Shown piece after piece: positions 36,284-48,155 of a DNA stretch of 64,000 bases. A model generated the notes under the pieces. It was not told the DNA's origin. It made no database searches and worked only from the letters and a program-made list of their open reading frames with translations. The DNA comes from Embiotoca jacksoni (Eukaryota > Chordata > Actinopteri > Embiotocidae). The DNA is taken from NCBI GenBank assembly GCA_022577435.1, contig JAKOON010000002.1, forward strand, positions 11,320,001 to 11,384,000, given 5' to 3'. A program made the translations under genes and the position numbers. Positions within the stretch are counted from its first letter, which is position 1. Every line of letters starts with the position of its first letter.

Positions 36284-37248
36284 CTTGTGCTGCTGTGTGG
36301 AGCGCCTTTCATTTCTGAAATGGAGATTTAAATTGTGAGCTGCTGGCTCTCTTCCTGTATATCTGCTGCTGCACCAGACAAACCAGTTGGACTGTCTGCA
36401 TGATATTTTTAGGACAGTGTGCTCAACAGTCCCCGATGTGGATGTATTTTATTCAACTGTTTTATGGGAAAACATTTTTGTTTGTTTAAGCCACTCCTGC
36501 AACTTCCCTGTTTGCACAATCATGGAAAGTGTCACAGTTTTTCACCTCTGAGTAAACGCACAAAAAGTACAGACCTAAAAAAAAAAAGAAAACATTTTCC
36601 AGCTCCGTTTCAGAAGTACACACAAGCCCACTCTATTTTTTTGGTGGCGGGAGTAGCTAATCCATCTGAGGAGCAAGTTTAACCCGAGATGAACATGTCC
36701 TCTCCGTCAACTACAACTACAACTTCTTGATCTTCGTTTGGAGTCATTTTTGTATTTGTTCGAGGCTAATTACAAATCTGCTGCCACTGAACTTCTAAAT
36801 GCCAGCTGTCACGACCTCTGAACCCATCAAGTGTGCCTTTCACATGACCTAAGCCCTTTGCTAAAGAGGGCCTTGGTTTTTCAAGAACTCATCACAAATT
36901 TGCATAAGCCATTAGCTACATCAATGTAGGCCTGTATTATGTTAATTTAGCTTTGGGGGAAAACAAGTTTCATTGTTGTCTTGAAAAATAATTTGTATAC
37001 TAGAATTTGACCTAAAACATGCTTTCCCTAAAGGGCACAAACTCACACGTGACAGCCTACCTATCTGGAAAGGTGCGAGGCCCTGTGAGGGCCCTGTGTG
37101 TGGTCATGATGAACGTCCCTGCTGCTTTGTAAGGATGTTTCTAGTTTTTTTTTTTGCTATGGGCTGCTTGTTTTGCTCCACTAAAATGTTGACCTGAGGT
37201 GAATTTCACAACTTGCTTGCTAGGCTTAATCAGTGTTGGCCTCTCTGA

Positions 37249-37306
37249 TGACAGAGATGTCCAGCTATTGGCCGAGACCAGGAGGGCACGTCATCTCCAT
37301 CAATCA
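37249..37306 (+). promoter_or_regulatory. hoxc1a: candidate MEIS/PREP + PBX-HOX module upstream of hoxc1a
   Basis: TGACAG (MEIS/PREP) at 37249-37254 and, on the opposite strand, TGATTGATGG (PBX-HOX bipartite site, ccatcaatca on +) at 37297-37306, 132-189 bp before the start codon. Hoxb1 is autoregulated in rhombomere 4 by exactly this kind of pair. That hoxc1a uses it is inferred. Confidence 0.45.
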
Positions 37307-37437
37307 GGGACCGCTGCTTCTCCTCTGAGGAATGTCCCCACGGTCGTCCAGCCGTCTGACCATGCGTTGCTGGATGCATGAGAGGCCGGGCATGAAGTGC
37401 AACCCCGTCCAATGATTATGCAGGGGGAAAGGTGATA

Positions 37438-37954
37438 ATGACTTCCTATCAGGAGTTAACGGCTGAGGATGAGACTAGCCCTCTGTTCATGGGCTGCTGC
37501 CGAGCAAAAGAGGTCATAAACCGGGACCTGGACGGCAGGTTTCATCCTCAAGTCGGCAGTCGTGATGAGCAGGGGAAACTGGAGGTGGAAGTTGCAGGAT
37601 TTTATCCTCTGCATCAGACTCTGTGCACCTCTTCGGGCAGCCCTCCTCCTCCTCCTCCGCCACAGTGTGAGACTCTCGAGGGCTTCTCGACACCGGCCTG
37701 CCCCCACTCGTCCCGTGTCCCCTGGCGGTGCAGGGCGCAGGGGCTGGGCTCTCCGGGACGCGGATACCGAGCGTCAAATAACGAGACGCGATGCTGCGGT
37801 TTTGGGTCACTTCCAGAGAAAATTCAAATCTACTCCCACAGTGGCCCCGTCGCCGTGGGAAGTTCAGCCGGCTCGGACTGTAACGGAGCAGATACGGAAG
37901 AAAGGAGTAAAACTTTTGAGTGGATGAAAGTGAAAAAGAGTCAGCAGCGGGCGG
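37438..37954 (+). CDS. hoxc1a: hoxc1a exon 1 (N-terminus and hexapeptide)
   Basis: First coding exon of a group-1 Hox gene. The chosen start is ATG 37438 (MTSYQELTAEDETS; A at -3). The two codons before it in frame are GTG ATA and are not a plausible start in a vertebrate. The body is Pro/Ser/Gly-rich and poorly conserved, with a run of seven Pro encoded by CCT/CCG triplets. The PBX-binding hexapeptide is TFEWMK at residues 159-164, followed by VKKSQQRA. Group-1 proteins usually read TFDWMKVKR, so Asp is replaced by Glu. The exon is 172 codons plus one base, with a consensus G|GTAAGT donor. With exon 2 the protein is 303 aa, ordinary for Hox1. HoxC1 is called by position at the 3' end of the HoxC cluster. 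Confidence 0.9.
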
Positions 37955-40900
37955 GTAAGTTTTTTGTCGTTAGATATAGAGCTCAAGAGCGGGATAAAGC
38001 AACCTAAACACATATATATATTGAGGGCGAATTACTTTTAATCATAGGCTTTGGATAACTTTCATTCATAGTTGACAAAGTTTGGTCGAACTTTTGTCTT
38101 TGCGCTGGAAAAAAGAAAAAAAATAGCTGACGTACTTTGTGCGTCACTGTGCACAATTTCCGCCGTCACCAACAAACAAAAGTTGAGTTGAGAAAAAGAT
38201 TTGTCCCTCTTAAAAAGCAAATCTACACGTTTGAAAGGCAGCCTGTAACTGTTTACTGGACGCCAAGTTTGAATATGCACATGAGGGCTCTGTTTGCTTA
38301 ACGGTTTCATGTTAATGTCCGTCTGTTAGGTTGTTTGACATCTTTGCTCCACCTACTGTTACAAGCCGGGTTTACTGTACACAGAAGGAGGGTGAAGCAC
38401 AGAGAAAGGCCTGCTTAGCCTCAGTGTATATTCAACCCAGAAACTGATCAATTATTTACCCTTGCCCTTATACTAACCAGTAGACTTTGAATAATGCAAC
38501 AGACCACTGCCTGTCGAGACTCACAGGAAGTTGAGTAAAACTTACTCTTGTAAGCTGGAGTGCTCCAAGAGTATTGATTAGTTGTCTGTTTATAATGAAA
38601 GCCCTTGTGTATTGATTTCAGTTTGCAGCACCTTTACATGTGTCCACCTTTTTAACATAATTGCTGTCACAGATCATCATTTCACTGACTGATGAGTCCT
38701 GGGCAGAGAGCCCACAGAAGAATACATATCCCAGGCTTAAAAAATACCAATAGCCTGCTAATGTGAAAAATGCCTATCAATCCTGTGTGATAGTTTCTTA
38801 TATAGATCCTTCATTTGATCAATAATGTCACTTGACTGACTGGCGACTGTACTTGGGTAGGGTTTCATACATTTTATATGGAAGAAGATTTACAGCAGCG
38901 GTGGTCCAGTCTACTTTTTTTTTCTTCTTCTTTTTTTTTTTAACAGTGTAATCTCTGCTGTGAGGGTGCTGCTGACCCAAATGTTCAGTGACCAAAGATG
39001 CAACTTTATTACAAACTGTTTGTGGTAAAAGGTACAAAACTCCTCTACAAGGGATGCAACAAAAACAAAACTGTTGTTAAATTCAGATGGGAGGGTAAAA
39101 TAAGGTGGACATAACTTCTGATGCTGCTTATTAACATCATTGATATGCCCAAAAGGTGACATCAACACATTTTACATTTACTGCATAGTAGCAGGATGCA
39201 ACAAACACAAAACAATTTGTAGCTGTTGAGCATCAACTTGCTCCAAATTCAGATCACTGTGTAAAAATAAGGTGCATTTTGCAGACACCTTGATTTCAGT
39301 ATTACATAATGGAACAAACTTACAAAGCATCCATCCATTATCTATACCTGCTTTATCCTGAACAGGGTCACAGGGTGCTGGAGATTATCCCAGCTCATTT
39401 TGGACAGGTCAGCAGTACCAACAAATCAACAACTACAAAATTAAAATTCATAATAGTGGGTATTGATGTCCATTCTAACACCTGGATAAACATGTTTCTA
39501 ATCATGCTGCTGCAAGAGAAGGAAAATGAAGTGGCATGAACTGATTTGTTGTAAGAAGCAAAAAAAAAGAAAAAGAAAGGAGGACTACTTTTGATGATGC
39601 TCTTGCATGTTCACAATTTAGATTTTAGTAGATAACATCCGTCTGATGAAGCCAAAGTGAGGGAGGTAGAAGGTACCGACCACACCTTTGATTGGTCCTT
39701 TATCCATCAAACACATTAGCCACTCATCTAATCCGTGCACTTAAGAAAGCCATTTACTCACACCCACCCAGGCACACAGACATCTCCTCGCAGTATTGTT
39801 AGCATCTCTGTAACCTCTTTCTATATGTCTCTGAAGGAGATCATCTGTAGGAGTAACTCATTAGCACTACTGTGTAACTTGTAAAAGAGTCATTAGTGAA
39901 AGTATGCTTTCCTCTGGAGGCTGTATTGGTTTTGGCACAAAACAAAGCCTTGCGTATTCTTCCATGTTGAAAGGCCTCCACAGACCTGCTGTAACCTGAT
40001 CTCCTGGCTCAGTGTATATACTCCCAGTGCGTCATTCTTCAATTATGCTTTGACAGCACCTGAATTACTGTGGGCTGGATGCCCAGATGACTGAGGCAAT
40101 GTGTATTGATCTATCCCCTTTCTTCTTCCCTCTCCTTGGCTTGGAAGGCCCTTCCATTCCCTTTGCTGGCTGGCTATTTTTAAGTGTGCAAGTCATTCCT
40201 CAAATATTTAGTTTGATTCTTTTATGCCTTCTGGCCGGCATCAATTCTATTATCTTTGGAGCCATTAATCAGAATGTGCATGTGATTTGCACTCCTGAAA
40301 GCTGAAGTTCTTAATTACGTACAGTTTCTCTCTATTGGTTCTTCATATTCGCTGCTCTCTAATTCTCTAGCTCAGTTACCTTCACATTCATTTTCTTAAA
40401 ACACAGATGTTGACATTTATCCTATAACTGACCTTTCCATCTGCTATGCTTTTCGAAGTGGCTGGAGGCCTGTTAACCTTCCTCACTATGAATTGTGGTG
40501 GGAGGCATTGCTCTACACCTGGCACACTGACTCCATTATGCAGCAGCACATTTTCTCAGAGGCAAAGGCTCACTGACGACTAGCCACAATGTCAGCAGTG
40601 AAAAATCAAGATATAGCTGCGGTTCCTGTCATTCATTGCACATAAGTAGCATAGATGATACTTTAATGTGTAACCCAGAAACCTCAGAGGACAAAAATGG
40701 GGACATTTGTCATTAATGCAGTGTTTGAAAGGATTTGTAAACTGTTAAACTGTCATTGACACAGAAAGGCCTAAAGGCAAATAATTAATGATTCTGATGA
40801 ATACAGTTAATGGACTGTAAATGCTACGAAGTTGTTTTGAATCGCCAAACATTTCTCTGACTACTTTCATATATATCTGCAATATGCATGTTTTTTCCCC

Positions 40901-41625
40901 CCTGTGTTTTAATGAACTCGCTGAACATTTTGACGAACATGCTTTATAGTCGACCATATTAAAATATGAAATGCAGAATAGCAGGCGTGCAATAAATGTG
41001 AAACGCTCAAGTCTCTCAGAGTCAGAGATGTCTGCTCAAATCTCTGGTTACTTATCAGCAATTGATGCTTTGGACTGACTGTTGCACAGGTGTTCCTGTT
41101 TTTATGTCCACATCTGTAGATGAGGAGCAGTTCCCCATCTTCCTGTTGTTCAGCACCCAAAGATTTTGCAATGTGCCTGGAGGCTATTGCTAAAGTTGAT
41201 ACGTCTGTGAAATACATCTTTGTTATACAGACAGAAAAATGGCTCCCGAGTGAAGACTTTAAATCAACGAACTGGCTCGGGGCCAATTCCTACAAATCAG
41301 TTTCATATCATTTTAGGCTTGATGCCCCTGTATCAAACAAATCTGTGATTATTTATTCAATTTATATTTCTCTTTATCACTCGAATTGGGCCACAAATCG
41401 TTTAGAGATATGATAAATATTTTATTTACTTTCTGAGGATATACAAAAGTTATAACTTCATATAAATGACCAACGTTTATTATATCAGATGTCTTAGCTG
41501 TGGAACAAATGTTAATGTAATTTCCTGGATTTCGGCGAGAATAATTTAATTCAGTAAGGTTTTGTGCTTCTTTTGTGGGTAGCCACATTGATCTTGCTGA
41601 CGACTGTTTTCATCTCTCTTCCCAG
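37955..41625 (+). other. hoxc1a: hoxc1a intron
   Basis: A 3,671-bp phase-1 intron, three to seven times longer than the other introns here. It contains a short copy of a fish interspersed repeat (39329-39415) and no other recognisable element. It ends in a pyrimidine-rich acceptor (ctctcttcccag). Confidence 0.85.
39329..39415 (+). repeat. short copy of fish interspersed repeat in hoxc1a intron
   Basis: catccatccattatctatac, then tgctttatcctgaacagggtc and gctggagattatcccagctc. This is the 5' part of the same family as the copy at 29861-30148. Confidence 0.6.
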
Positions 41626-42020
41626 CCAGGATACACATGACCTGTGGGTTCAGTATTGTTGGCGCGGGCCTCAGTGTGGAAGCTGGAAGCCGCAGCATCT
41701 GCACGGATGGCCGTCCCACGGCAAACGGGCCCCCGAGGACCAGCTACAGCACCAAGCAGCTGACCGAGCTGGAGAAGGAGTTCCACTTCAACAAGTACCT
41801 GACGCGGGCCAGGCGGGTGGAGGTCGCCAGCGCCCTGAAGCTCAGAGAGACGCAGGTGAAAGTTTGGTTTCAGAACAGACGCATGAAGCAGAAGAAATTA
41901 CAGCGAGACGGGCTGCTCTCCAAACTGGGGCCCGCGGCTGCGCACTCACACGCCGACAGTTTGGACACCTGCCCCTTTCTCGGACCGACCTCGCCACAAA
42001 ACCTGCCCCCGAAGTCCTGA
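41626..42020 (+). CDS. hoxc1a: hoxc1a exon 2 (homeodomain)
   Basis: Begins after the AG at 41624-41625. Only this acceptor keeps frame, as the next AG (41628-41629) would shift it. The split Ala codon leads into ARIHMTCGF. The homeodomain is at about residues 206-265: PPRTSYSTKQLTELEKEFHF, then NKYLTRARRVEVASALKL and RETQVKVWFQNRRMKQKK. NKYL.RARRVE and RRMKQKK are group-1 hallmarks. Small departures from the Hox1 norm are Val for Ile twice and ALKLRE for the usual LELNE. The tail is short and ends LPPKS at TGA 42018-42020. Overlapping frames across this GC-rich exon are shadows. Confidence 0.94.
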
Positions 42021-43017
42021 GCCGCGTGGAGCTGCGCCATGACTTACGCAACGAGGGCGCCAGCCCGCATTTGTTATGATTCGCGTTTGCATCGGTTTCA
42101 ATCAGGCCTCACCTACATTTGCTTACCACGATGGATGCTTATCGCAAGAAGCGCAAAGGCAAGTTTCTTCATGCAAGAACGGGTCAAAGCGATTTGTCAT
42201 TCTCCCCGGCTTCAGACTGGCGCTCTGATTTGAATATTAAAATTCAAGTCATTCCATTGCGCTCCTATCTACACAATGTAAACGAAGATACAAAGTTATA
42301 TTAATTGTCCATAGAAACTCTGGAGGACTATTTGTTTATTTATTTTAGACAATTTATTCAGGAACTGACAGTACTTTAATATATTCAACTGGACACGTGC
42401 TCCGCAGTTTTGTCTAAAATAACACAAATTATTATTCTTTATTTATTTAAGGTTTGTACGCCAACACTGAAAGACAATCCAATGTAATTACTTTTTATTT
42501 ATTTTTTTTACACCATTTTCAGTCATTTCTGCAAATTTATTTTAATATCACAATGCTGCTGCTTCAAACAATTATAGTCCAGAATAATGCAGATTTCTAT
42601 TAAAGCTGTTTGTCTTTGGCAGCCCACATTTGAGGAAAGAAGCACATGCACCTGTTGTAGAGCGAGTGCATCTTTAACGTGATGTGTTTGATAGTATTGA
42701 GACTAATTTAACGAAGCTTAAGTGCTGATTTCCTGTTGTATATTTTGCACTGTTTTTAAGGTTTTCATTATCCTCTGTCCACGGTAAGATTAAAATGCCA
42801 CAATTGACTGATAGATTTATTGATCGCTCATATTGATCCGTGATGATCAATCTATTTGAGACACAAATCTGGGAGCATTTGCGTGCATCTGTAACTGCAC
42901 GTTAATGGGATGTAGAAACATCACGATCGGGAGTTGTTGCGTCTTTTACTACCCCTGTATATGCATCAGAAAATGATAATTTAGCTTGAACACTCATGCG
43001 GGAGAGCAGACAATAAA
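42021..43017 (+). other. hoxc1a: hoxc1a 3' UTR
   Basis: Non-coding. The first convincing AATAAA is at 43012-43017 (caataaaacg), with another at about 43058. The end is uncertain. Confidence 0.4.
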
Positions 43018-43549
43018 ACGTCTGCGCTTTTTTTTTTTTTTTGCAGCTCAGCCAACCAATAAACTGTGCGGCCCCAGCAGTTGGAGACGCTAAATATTCC
43101 TTCCTGATTCACATCTCATCTCATAAAGTAAATGGTTGTAAACACGGCCCTTAAACACTGTTATGTTCCCAGTATCACAATGCGTTTTTATCATGTTAAT
43201 GTCTGCTTTAATATCGAGATATGGGCCATCAGGCACATTCATTTCATGTCAGGGAATATTTTTGTTTAGCTTTCAATTAGCGTGTTTTCACTGGATATGA
43301 AGGTCACTGGATCCAAAGTGAATGTTAATCAAAACAAAAGGTGTTGTAGATGAGAACTAAAGTGCTCGAATAAAACTGAATACATTATAGTTTGTTTTAA
43401 ACCTTTAACAGGTGTCCATGCTGGAATTTGTCATGCAAATCCATTTTTACTGATATTACATATAAAAATAAGACAATTGCACCTCTCCAGGGAGTAAGAG
43501 TGGACACTAGGGCTGCAAGGCCAAGCTAATATATGCAGTTACACCAGAG

Positions 43550-43571
43550 TTCACCCCTCACCTCCTGACCT
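43550..43571 (-). promoter_or_regulatory. candidate triple DR2 retinoic-acid response element
   Basis: Read on the - strand: AGGTCA gg AGGTGA gg GGTGAA, three nuclear-receptor half-sites each two bases apart. The first is perfect; the others deviate from RGKTCA by a base or two. It lies 1.5 kb downstream of the hoxc1a stop. Hoxb1 has a DR2 RARE in its 3' flank. Confidence 0.35.
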
Positions 43572-46048
43572 TTGTCTTGCCTCGGGACAAGGATGACCCG
43601 GTCAGCGGCTCAGGGAAAGAAAGATGCACCATTAATTCGGGTGACCTCGAAGTCTGAGCATTTTCTCTTTCTTTCTCTCATTTTCTCGATTTTTTTTTTT
43701 TTTTCAACAACGCTTTTGTTCTGGTGGTGGGTTTCAATGTCCACACGACTATATTTCATCGAGCTGAATAGAAGGGCGACCAGGCCATATGATAATTGTT
43801 CATATTATAATTCCATACCAGGCCGGATAATGCATTTTTTCCCCTACACCCAGAGCTAACCTAATTTTTGCTCTATCCCTTATTTTAATAAGCCAAAAAA
43901 TGTGCTCCTGGCTCACTTTATAAACTGGATGAAAGAGTCTTTTCACCCAATAGGTTGTTGGAAATAAACTGCAGACCTATTTTTAATAGCAAAGTTGAAA
44001 AATTAAAGTTACTTGAGTATGCTTAACTCAAAAAATGATTCCATGGGAGAAGCAGCATATACAAAATGTGCAACAATTATTCAGCAGATGCTCACAGATT
44101 ATATATTTTATGCATATTCGCTTGAATAATTAAAAAAAAAAAAAATAGACATTAATCCCCTCCAAACAATATCTTTTATAATATTCATCTCATTAATATC
44201 AAATGAAAGCTATGGAATAAAAGTTCTACCTTACAGGAGAAAAAAAAATGACACTACAAATATTTAAAGCCGTTTTATATTTGATAAGAATGATTTTAAG
44301 TGCAAGTAGGACTAAAAATGTGTTGGAACCCAATTTATTTTAAATTTGCATTTATACAAAACACAGTCCATTAAGGCTACCTTCTGTAAACAAAATAGTA
44401 CAAAGTGAAATGTTTAACAAAACCATTAAATGTGTCCATCTCTTTAATGCAAAGCATGCACTTGTGAAGGTTATGAGGATGATGAGGACAGGGATGTCAA
44501 AATAATGTGATGATAAAGCCTGTGACTATAAAAATGGTCTCTCATGTCCACTTGTTCCTACTGAGAAGTGTGTTAGGTTGACCTTATTAGAAACTCTTTT
44601 ATCATCTTGTGCAAATTTGTTCCCTTGCCACAGGGCTTTAAGTTACAAGTTGTAATGTGCACAGAGGATGCTTGCAGCAGGTGTGCACTCACACTTCTTT
44701 TTAAATCCAAACTTACCTCATAACAGTTTCTACTGTATAACAGATTTACTCAGAAATACCCAACAGTTTAAGTATTAGCAAAAAAACATGTGGAAGGAAA
44801 AATGTATTGCGAATTATAAGGATGAGGTAAGTGAGAATAAAAAGAGCCGATGTATTTTGAGTGAACTATCTCTTTAATTTCATTCTGTGGCAGCTTCAGC
44901 ATTTGCATCTCAATTGATGAAAGGAGAACTGCATTGTTTGTTCAGACTCGACATTTAGTTTGAAAGCATTTGAGTGTAACTCTACTTTGATGAATTTGTG
45001 CTCTTCCTAAAGATGTACGGTTGTCACGAGACTGACAGCTGTGGTCTGCTCGTACTCACAAATATACGGAAAACAGAGGGAAGTTGAAAACCTAAATAAC
45101 TTGTTAACCTAAAAAACAATTTCGCTGCCACACTTTTGACATTGAAGAACTTACAGTTTTCCTCAACTTTAATTTTCCTCTTCCATTTATTTAAAGCAAA
45201 TATTTTCACCGGATGAAATCCAATCCAAAAATCGACTTTATTGAACTCATTGATTTAAATCAATAAGAAACACATTTATCATTAAATAATTACAATTATT
45301 TATATATATTTAAAAAAATTAAGTTCCTTGCTATTTTTTGGGATAACACTCTCCTGAACACAAAACACACACCTGAGGTATCACAGTAAATCCAGTGATG
45401 TATTAGTATGTGATGAATGGGGTTATTGCAGTCTCTATTTTCTTCTGTATTCTACTCTAACTAAGCTGATGTGGGCAGCTGTTAAAGTCTCCTGAGGAGC
45501 TCTGTCAGGAATGAGCATTGAGAGAACATATGCAACTTACAGAACATCTTGCATTACATTTTAAATGAACACGTATGTCCCACTGAGCTCATTGTAATTA
45601 ATGCTAAGTTGACCTAAAATTAACTTAATGCATAATATGCATGTAATATCCTTACCGGAGCTCAGGGGAATTAAATCAATTGATCACATTAAGCTCTTTC
45701 TAACTCTATGTGAAGCTCTTATAAATAGCTTGCTTGTTGTTGTAATTACAGATCATTTGAATGTCCTCCTGCCTTTTAGTTTTTCTGCTTGTCTGATTTT
45801 ACTGTTTTTCTTAATTTGCAAAAGACTTTCATGCACTATTAGTCTTTTTGATCGGTCTGATTCACATATTTGACTAGCAAACAATTTGTACATCAAGAAA
45901 GTTGAAATGCAGTGCACCTGTTTGTGTGTGTGCCAGTGCATATTTGGATGCTCTGTGTACAATTACACAAATATGTGTTTTGTTTCCTAGGTGCTACTAA
46001 TAAAGCGCTCAAAAAGATACAAAGCACCTATTTGAATAATTGTTCCCT

Positions 46049-46092
<44 letters not shown>

Positions 46093-48117
46093 AATCCATA
46101 CATAACACATTGTGACAGAGCTACGTTCAACAACATGCACACCAGTCCAGTCCTTGCTGCTCTGCTCTAGCTCCACTCCAGGGAGCAGATGTTTGGGGAC
46201 AGCTTACAGCCTCAGCGAATTTCTGTGTACAAAGCAAACAGCAGCACTCAGCACTTCTGGCTGCAATGGGAAATTTGCTCTTGAAAGGGGGGAGGGGAGA
46301 AGGGGGAGGGAGGAGGGAGGGGAGCCCTTTGAGTCAGTAAGGTATCAAGAGGATGGGGACGAGAGGGGAAAAAGAGTGAGAAGGAGGGTGCACGCAGAGG
46401 TGAAACTGTGTCAAGGTTACAAGTCTGTTGCATACAAAAATGGCCTGTTTCCTGAGACTTCCGGTGCCGCGTGTTGGAGTGGTGGGGGACACCGTCATGT
46501 ACAGTACATACAGTATCTCTGTGACATCATGCAGCATCAGGAAAATCAACCAAGGTGGCTCTGCTACATATCTGATCGTGGAGTCTATGTGACCTCTCAC
46601 ATGCAGCCCCACTCACTAGTTTAGATTGCCCTTTGAAAAGTTGCAGACAAGCGTAAAGTAAAGAGGGGGAAAAAAAAGGGTGGAAACAATGCAATGAGCC
46701 TTTACAGAGATTGCTGATGCTGCATCCGAGACATCGGCTATAACACAGAACCAGCTATGCTAATGATGCAACTGATATAATGCACTCCTAGTGGCACTGG
46801 TCCTTTGGCAGTGCATCCTGTGACCCCTTAATTTGCATCCTAAAGGAAAATTGCAGTATTATTAAAAGAAAAAAACAATTAAAATATTCTTTATAGCTGA
46901 CAAAATTAAATTAAGCTTATGAAAATAAGGATTTAATTTTGTAAATGAATAAATATATTTTTTTTTTAGCTATTTCTTTTCCCTTCCATGATGTTTACAG
47001 TGCAGCTTCACCACATATGCTCAACAAGATGCTGCATGCTTATGTAAACAGGCTCAAACATACATGTAAACTCTTATTTCCAAACACGTGTGCAAGAACA
47101 CACATTTTGACCTCTCATCAGCGTATTATAATCCCTAAACAAACCTTTATAAATGAGCCCTGCAATGCTTATTTGTCTGAACGAAGGCAACCCCCTCCTC
47201 CTCTGCCCCTGGGGTGAGGTTGCCATAGTGACAGATTCATAGACATATGGAGAGAGAGGAGAAGGGAGGCTGGGTTGAAGGGGTGGGGTTGAAGGGGTGA
47301 GGTGGAGGGAAGACAGAGGAGAAGGGGATGGGTACCGGTTTGAGGACGTTGGCACTCTGTCTTTCAGATATGTCTTTGTGTTTCATCTGTCAATCAGCCA
47401 TCCGTGGCAGTCTGTGCTCAGTGAGGGAACAGTTCATGAACTTTTCTCAATCAAGTCTCTGTCAGGCGCCATCTTGACTGTATTTCATCTGGGAAAGAAT
47501 TGATTCTCGAGCCACCTTCACAGCCCAAAAAACACAGTATCTGCGGAGGCACCGAAATGTGTATTTTTAAATTGATTCGGAAAGCTGTATCCACATTTTG
47601 CAGACTCTTGCCATTTTGTTGTTCACACTAATGACTAATTAGCATTAGGAAAACAAACATACGGATGTTTTTGCTCATCACTAATTAGATTCAGATGATG
47701 TTATCAACTTTTCAGCCAAACTGAGGACAGCTTGGCAACGGACAGGAAAAAGAGAGGGAGGGAAATAGGAAAAGGAAGGAAGAGTGAAAGAAAAGTGGAG
47801 GTAGGTTTGAAGCGGCCATCAGGACTGGCCTTGCTGCTATAAAAAAAAAAACAACACTTTTTCATCAGCCATTTTATGCAAAAGGGAAGGACCAGGTCCT
47901 CCATCAAACCTCACTCCTACCGTTTTATTTTTCATCTTCACCCCTCCCAGTGCTTCTCCACACAAACCTTCTGTGTGCCTTCCCTCTACCCTCACACCAT
48001 TTCTCTCCTCCTCTTCCCTCTCTCCGTGTCATTCGTCTTCCCTTCTGCCTCTCTGCTGCCTGCTCTCCAACTGATATGAGAGAGTGACCCATGGGCCCTC
48101 AGGGGTCAAGTGATACA
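43572..48117. other. hoxc1a 3' flank, proximal
   Basis: No coding sequence recognised. It includes a (CA)n tract at 46049-46090 and a G/A-rich stretch at 46286-46390. Otherwise unremarkable AT-rich sequence. Confidence 0.55.
46049..46090. repeat. (CA)n microsatellite
   Basis: CA run preceded by cacgcgcg. Confidence 0.95.
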
Positions 48118-48134
48118 AGGTCATTAGCAGGTCA
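48118..48134 (+). promoter_or_regulatory. candidate DR5 retinoic-acid response element
   Basis: AGGTCA ttagc AGGTCA, two perfect nuclear-receptor half-sites in direct repeat with five-base spacing, the preferred RAR-RXR arrangement. A further GGGGTCA lies at 48102-48108 and an inverted TGACCT at 48150-48155, making four half-sites in 54 bp. The position is 6.1 kb downstream of hoxc1a, the 3'-most Hox gene. Hoxa1 and Hoxb1 have RA-responsive enhancers in the same relative place. Confidence 0.6.
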
Positions 48135-48155
48135 TCTCTACTGACTGGCTGACCT

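Larger units (their letters stand above)
27045..37200. other. hoxc3a-hoxc1a intergenic region
   Basis: About 10 kb in which a Hox2 gene would be expected if one existed. No Hox2 hexapeptide or homeobox remnant was found in any frame examined. It holds an interspersed repeat (29861-30148), a MITE (32087-32470), poly-C (35177-35190) and poly-A (36247-36283) tracts. The rest is unassigned non-coding sequence. Confidence 0.6.

Noticed and set aside
37432..37437. GTG ATA as the start of hoxc1a
   Set aside because: A GTG start is not expected in a vertebrate gene; the next in-frame ATG at 37438 has A at -3.
41564..42079. 171-codon frame across hoxc1a exon 2
   Set aside because: Shifted-frame shadow of the homeobox; the true frame encodes the Hox1 homeodomain.
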